From contig JANXVF010000088.1 in the NCBI GenBank assembly GCA_025351785.1, forward strand, positions 1 through 34,004: DNA of 34,004 nucleotides, written 5' to 3'. This document shows, piece by piece, positions 31,027 through 34,004 of this stretch. A program made the position numbers and the translations under genes. Below the pieces are notes generated by a model. That model had not been told where the DNA came from, searched no databases, and was given only the letters and a program-made list of their open reading frames with translations. The stretch is from Flavobacterium sp. GTDB lineage: Bacteria; Bacteroidota; Bacteroidia; Flavobacteriales; Flavobacteriaceae. Position 1 is the stretch's first letter; the number at the start of each line of letters is the position of its first letter.

Positions 31027-33804
31027 ATGTCTAAACAGTCATTTTTAAATAAACTTTCGCAGCAATTAATAGCTGATTATGCTGAAAATATTTCAGATTT
31101 AATAATAATACTTCCAAATAAAAGAGCTAAGGTATTTCTAGTAGAAGAATTAAAAAATGAAATAACAGAAACAATTTTTTCTCCTGAAATTCAAAGTATA
31201 GAAGATTTTGTTCAAGATATCGCTGGGATTAGATCGATAGATAGTATTGAACTAGTATTCGAATTTTATGCTGTTTACCTATCAGTTACTGAAACTTTAA
31301 AGCAAGAATCATTTGAAACATTTGCCAATTGGGCAAAAACTCTTCTGCAAGATTTTAATGAAATAGATCGTTATTTATTAGATCCAGATAAAGTTTTAAA
31401 ATATCTTGAAAATATTAAAGAAATCGAACACTGGTCGGTAGATATTAATAAAAGGACAAATCTGATTGAAAACTATCTTGCTTTTTGGAAATTACTTCCT
31501 CTATATTACAAATCGCTTTATACCCATTTAGTAAATAAAGGCATAGGTTATCAGGGTTTAATTTATCGCGAGGCTGTTAATAATTTAAATTATTTTACTC
31601 AAAATAATAAAAACGTAAAGTATATTTTTGCTGGCTTCAATGCTTTAAATCAAGCCGAAGAAAAAATTGTGCAACAGTTACTCTCTATAGATAAAGCTAA
31701 AATTTATTGGGATATCGATGCCACTTTTCTTAATGATCTTCAACATGATGCTGGATTATTTACCAGAAAATTCAAAAAAGACTGGTCTTATTACAAGTCA
31801 AATCCATTTGAGTGGATTGCTACTAATTATTCTGATGATAAGGATATCCAAATTATAGGCACACCAAAATCTATTGGACAAGCAAAAATAGTGGGTGATT
31901 TGATAGCTAAAATAAGTGCAAGAAATAATTCGAATGAATTAAAAAATGTAGCAGTTGTGCTCGGTGAAGAAAGTTTGTTGATTCCAGTTTTATATTCTCT
32001 ACCATCAACAGTTGATGCATTAAACATCACAATGGGATACTCGAGCATGAACAATCCTGTACAAATTTTAGTAGCTAAATTATTTAAAACTCATGTTAAT
32101 GCTTTATCCCGAAATGCAAAAAGCTATGTTTTTTACTATAAAGATGTTATTGATATTTTAACACATCCGTTAATAGAACCTTTTGTTGATGCAAATAGTT
32201 TGGTTTATTTAATTAATAGAAATAATTTTACCTTTATCACTCACAAAAAATTATTAGAATTACATCCAAATTCTAATGATTTATTTAAGTTATTATTTCT
32301 AAAATGGGATTCAAATTCGTTAGCAGTTCTAAATTCGGTTTCTCAGATATTATTAAAATTAAAAGAAAATTTAAATCATGAAAGTCAAGATGAAAAGATT
32401 ACAAATGCTTTTTTATATTCTATTTTTAAAGTAATTAATAAACTAATTTCATATTATTCGTCCCATGCTTCTATCGATAAAATAGAGACTTTATATGCCA
32501 TCTATAAGCAAATAATTGACATAGCCGAAGTTTCATTCGAAGGCGAGCCATTAAACGGATTGCAGATAATGGGAGTTTTAGAAAGTCGAGTTTTAGATTT
32601 TGAAACCGTAATTATTACCTCAGTTAATGAAGGTAAATTTCCTGCAGGAAAAAGTATGAATTCTTTCATTCCCTATGATGTTAAGAGAGAATTAGGGTTG
32701 CCAACTTACAAAGAAAAAGATGCAATTTACACCTATCATTTTTATCATTTGCTACAACGTGCAAAAAACATTTATTTAATTTATAATACTGAAAGCGAAG
32801 GAATTGATGCAGGTGAAAAAAGTCGGTTTATAACACAATTAGAAGTCGAAAAACAACCAAATCACAATTTAACTCACAGAATTTTTAATGCTAATGTACC
32901 CGAAATTGCCTATAAACCTATGGTAATTCCAAAATCGGAAAGTATCATGAAACGTTTGCGTGAAATTGCAGAAAAAGGTTTTTCGCCGTCTTCCTTAACG
33001 ACATATATTCGAAATCCGATACAGTTCTATTTTCAACGAATTTTGCGAATTTCTGAAGCCGATGAGGTAGAAGAAAATATTGCAGTAAATACTCTTGGAA
33101 CTATAATTCATAAAACTTTAGAAGAGCTATACAAACCTTATATTGGAAAATTTTTGACTTTAGAAAATATCAAAATAGGAATTTCTAAAATTGATGATGA
33201 AGTTTTAAAACAATTTAAAGCTGTTTATAAAGAAGGAGAAATCAAAAAAGGAAGGAATTTATTAGCTTTTGAAGTTGCGAAACGTAATATATTAAACTTT
33301 TTAAAATTAGAATTATCTGAAATCGAAAACGGCGACGCTATAAAAATTATTGCTCTAGAAACAACTTTAGAACGAAAATTAGAACATTTTAAACTCCCAT
33401 TTCCAGTATTGATTAAAGGAAATGTAGATCGAATTGAGTTGAGAAGTAAAAAAAATGAAAAACCAAAAATAAGGATTGTAGATTATAAAACAGGTAAAGT
33501 TGAACAAACAAATGTTACCTTAAAACAATGGAATGGCTTGACAAGCGAAATAAAATTTGACAAAATTATTCAGGTTTTATTATATGCTTTTATGTATGAA
33601 AATAAAATGGAAGAGTATGAAATTGAGGCTGGAATTATATCGTTTAAGAATTTAAAATCTGGGTTTTTACCTTTCAAATTTAAAGAAGGAAAAGAAGTTT
33701 ATGACGTAATCACACCTCAAATTATGCAAAATTATATTGAAGAAATTGTGGTTTTATTAAATGAAATTTTGAGTTCTGATGTAGCTTTTGAAGAGAAAGT
33801 CTAA
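31027..33804 (+). CDS. AddB-like PD-(D/E)XK nuclease family protein
   Basis: A 925-residue protein, probably the partner of the AddA-like helicase at 10382. The N-terminal part (DLIIILPNKRAKVFLVEELK) follows the inactivated helicase fold of AddB and has no Walker A. The middle contains GLQIMGVLESRVLDFETVII and VNEGKFPAGKSMNSFIPYDV, both typical of AddB/RecC-like proteins. The C-terminal nuclease has SPSSLTTYIRNPIQFYFQRI, then D801 (GNVDRIE), D819 and K821 (RIVDYKTGK) and a glutamine in IIQVLLYAFM. Where B. subtilis AddB has iron-sulfur cysteines (for example TYxRCP), this protein reads TYIRNP, and I find no cysteine in it at all. The start ATG follows 15 bases after the OmpA terminator. The final stop codon is part of an inverted repeat. 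Confidence 0.85.
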   Translation: MSKQSFLNKLSQQLIADYAENISDLIIILPNKRAKVFLVEELKNEITETIFSPEIQSIEDFVQDIAGIRSIDSIELVFEFYAVYLSVTETLKQESFETFANWAKTLLQDFNEIDRYLLDPDKVLKYLENIKEIEHWSVDINKRTNLIENYLAFWKLLPLYYKSLYTHLVNKGIGYQGLIYREAVNNLNYFTQNNKNVKYIFAGFNALNQAEEKIVQQLLSIDKAKIYWDIDATFLNDLQHDAGLFTRKFKKDWSYYKSNPFEWIATNYSDDKDIQIIGTPKSIGQAKIVGDLIAKISARNNSNELKNVAVVLGEESLLIPVLYSLPSTVDALNITMGYSSMNNPVQILVAKLFKTHVNALSRNAKSYVFYYKDVIDILTHPLIEPFVDANSLVYLINRNNFTFITHKKLLELHPNSNDLFKLLFLKWDSNSLAVLNSVSQILLKLKENLNHESQDEKITNAFLYSIFKVINKLISYYSSHASIDKIETLYAIYKQIIDIAEVSFEGEPLNGLQIMGVLESRVLDFETVIITSVNEGKFPAGKSMNSFIPYDVKRELGLPTYKEKDAIYTYHFYHLLQRAKNIYLIYNTESEGIDAGEKSRFITQLEVEKQPNHNLTHRIFNANVPEIAYKPMVIPKSESIMKRLREIAEKGFSPSSLTTYIRNPIQFYFQRILRISEADEVEENIAVNTLGTIIHKTLEELYKPYIGKFLTLENIKIGISKIDDEVLKQFKAVYKEGEIKKGRNLLAFEVAKRNILNFLKLELSEIENGDAIKIIALETTLERKLEHFKLPFPVLIKGNVDRIELRSKKNEKPKIRIVDYKTGKVEQTNVTLKQWNGLTSEIKFDKIIQVLLYAFMYENKMEEYEIEAGIISFKNLKSGFLPFKFKEGKEVYDVITPQIMQNYIEEIVVLLNEILSSDVAFEEKV

Positions 33805-33887
33805 CCGCAATGGCGCTAAGTTTTCCTTTTAATATTTTTTAAAAATCTTGCAAACTTTCCGTTTCTTTCCTTGCTTATTTGCGGTTA
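33802..33887. repeat. REP-like inverted repeat (TAACCGCAA ... TTGCGGTTA)
   Basis: TAACCGCAA at 33802-33810 and its perfect complement TTGCGGTTA at 33879-33887, with about 68 bases of T-rich sequence between. The outer bases supply the stop codons of both converging genes (TAA of the AddB-like gene on plus and TAA of the hydrolase gene on minus). I recall related elements (ACCGCAAAG ... CTTTGCGGTTAA) as common in Flavobacterium genomes. The middle may form a weak terminator for either gene. Confidence 0.6.
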
Positions 33888-34004
33888 AATTCTTTTTAAA
33901 AACTCACCCAAAACAACCAACAATTCGTCTTTATTTTCAATATGACTCATGTGTCCGTCTGGAAAAGTATGCAGTTTTACGCTGGTTCCTTCAATTTGGT
34001 CTAC
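33885..34004 (-). CDS. Alpha/beta hydrolase, C-terminal end
   Basis: The last 39 codons of a gene that runs past the window end. It reads VDQIEGTSVKLHTFPDGHMS, then HIENKDELLVVLGEFLKRI. The context GHMSHIE holds the histidine of the hydrolase catalytic triad (the usual form is GH..H.E before the last helix). The substrate and start lie outside. The stop codon TAA (33885-33887) is part of the inverted repeat shared with the AddB-like gene. Confidence 0.7.
   Translation of the reverse strand, partial: VDQIEGTSVKLHTFPDGHMSHIENKDELLVVLGEFLKRI

Noticed and set aside
1..34004. tRNA, rRNA, insertion sequences or prophage
   Set aside because: No cloverleaf, rRNA sequence, transposase or integrase motif was seen on either strand.

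Overview
The window looks like chromosome of a low-GC member of the Bacteroidota, most likely Flavobacterium or a close relative (Flavobacteriaceae). The signs are AT-rich intergenic DNA, very few Shine-Dalgarno-like sites, many upstream regions carrying the Bacteroidota -7 box TAnnTTTG, flavobacterial forms of housekeeping proteins (a 632-residue PurF, an IPExxxVDY-type protein before pyk, an OmpA protein with thrombospondin type 3 repeats), and intergenic repeats of kinds I recall from Flavobacterium genomes. Most of the window is core chromosome; accessory DNA is limited to two toxin-antitoxin-like loci and one DUF4143 ATPase gene.

Layout. 1-3840 (minus): the 2-oxoglutarate dehydrogenase genes sucA (E1) and odhB (E2, cut by the window start), with a MntA/HepT pair lodged between them; the hepT frame carries an in-frame amber stop. 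3954-7296: a small outer-membrane barrel protein, a small membrane protein, an RlpA-like protein, a CYTH phosphatase and DNA polymerase IV. 7487-10356 (plus): an SGNH hydrolase translationally coupled to an MBOAT acyltransferase, a likely surface-glycan O-acylation pair; a second SGNH hydrolase of the same type lies at 26897. 10382-14077 (minus): a GNAT acetyltransferase and an AddA-like helicase-nuclease; the AddB-like partner is 17 kb away at 31027. 14342-18382: superoxide dismutase, then (minus) purF and a PfkB kinase. The 426-base gap between sod and purF holds two tandem copies of what looks like a small RNA gene on the minus strand, each with its own TACATTTG box and terminator. 18528-20371 (minus): a RelE/ParE-type toxin, its antitoxin and a DUF4143 ATPase preceded by four tandem 23-bp repeats. 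20377-21431 (minus): purN and rnhA, overlapping. 21606-26067 (plus): acpP, fabF, rnc, an IPExxxVDY-type protein and pyk. 26115-30963: a PAS protein, the second SGNH hydrolase, kbl and an OmpA porin behind a strong promoter. 31027-34004: the AddB-like protein and the end of an alpha/beta hydrolase.

The candidate for an undescribed system is the tandem small-RNA pair at 15021-15300: promoter, conserved loops, a stem supported by a compensatory base-pair change, and terminator stems of unrelated sequence but equal shape. Next are the 23-bp repeat array in front of the DUF4143 gene, the nonsense-broken HepT inside a TCA-cycle operon, and a terminator-like hairpin inside the start of rnc. All functional statements come from reading sequence and motif knowledge; no database search was run.
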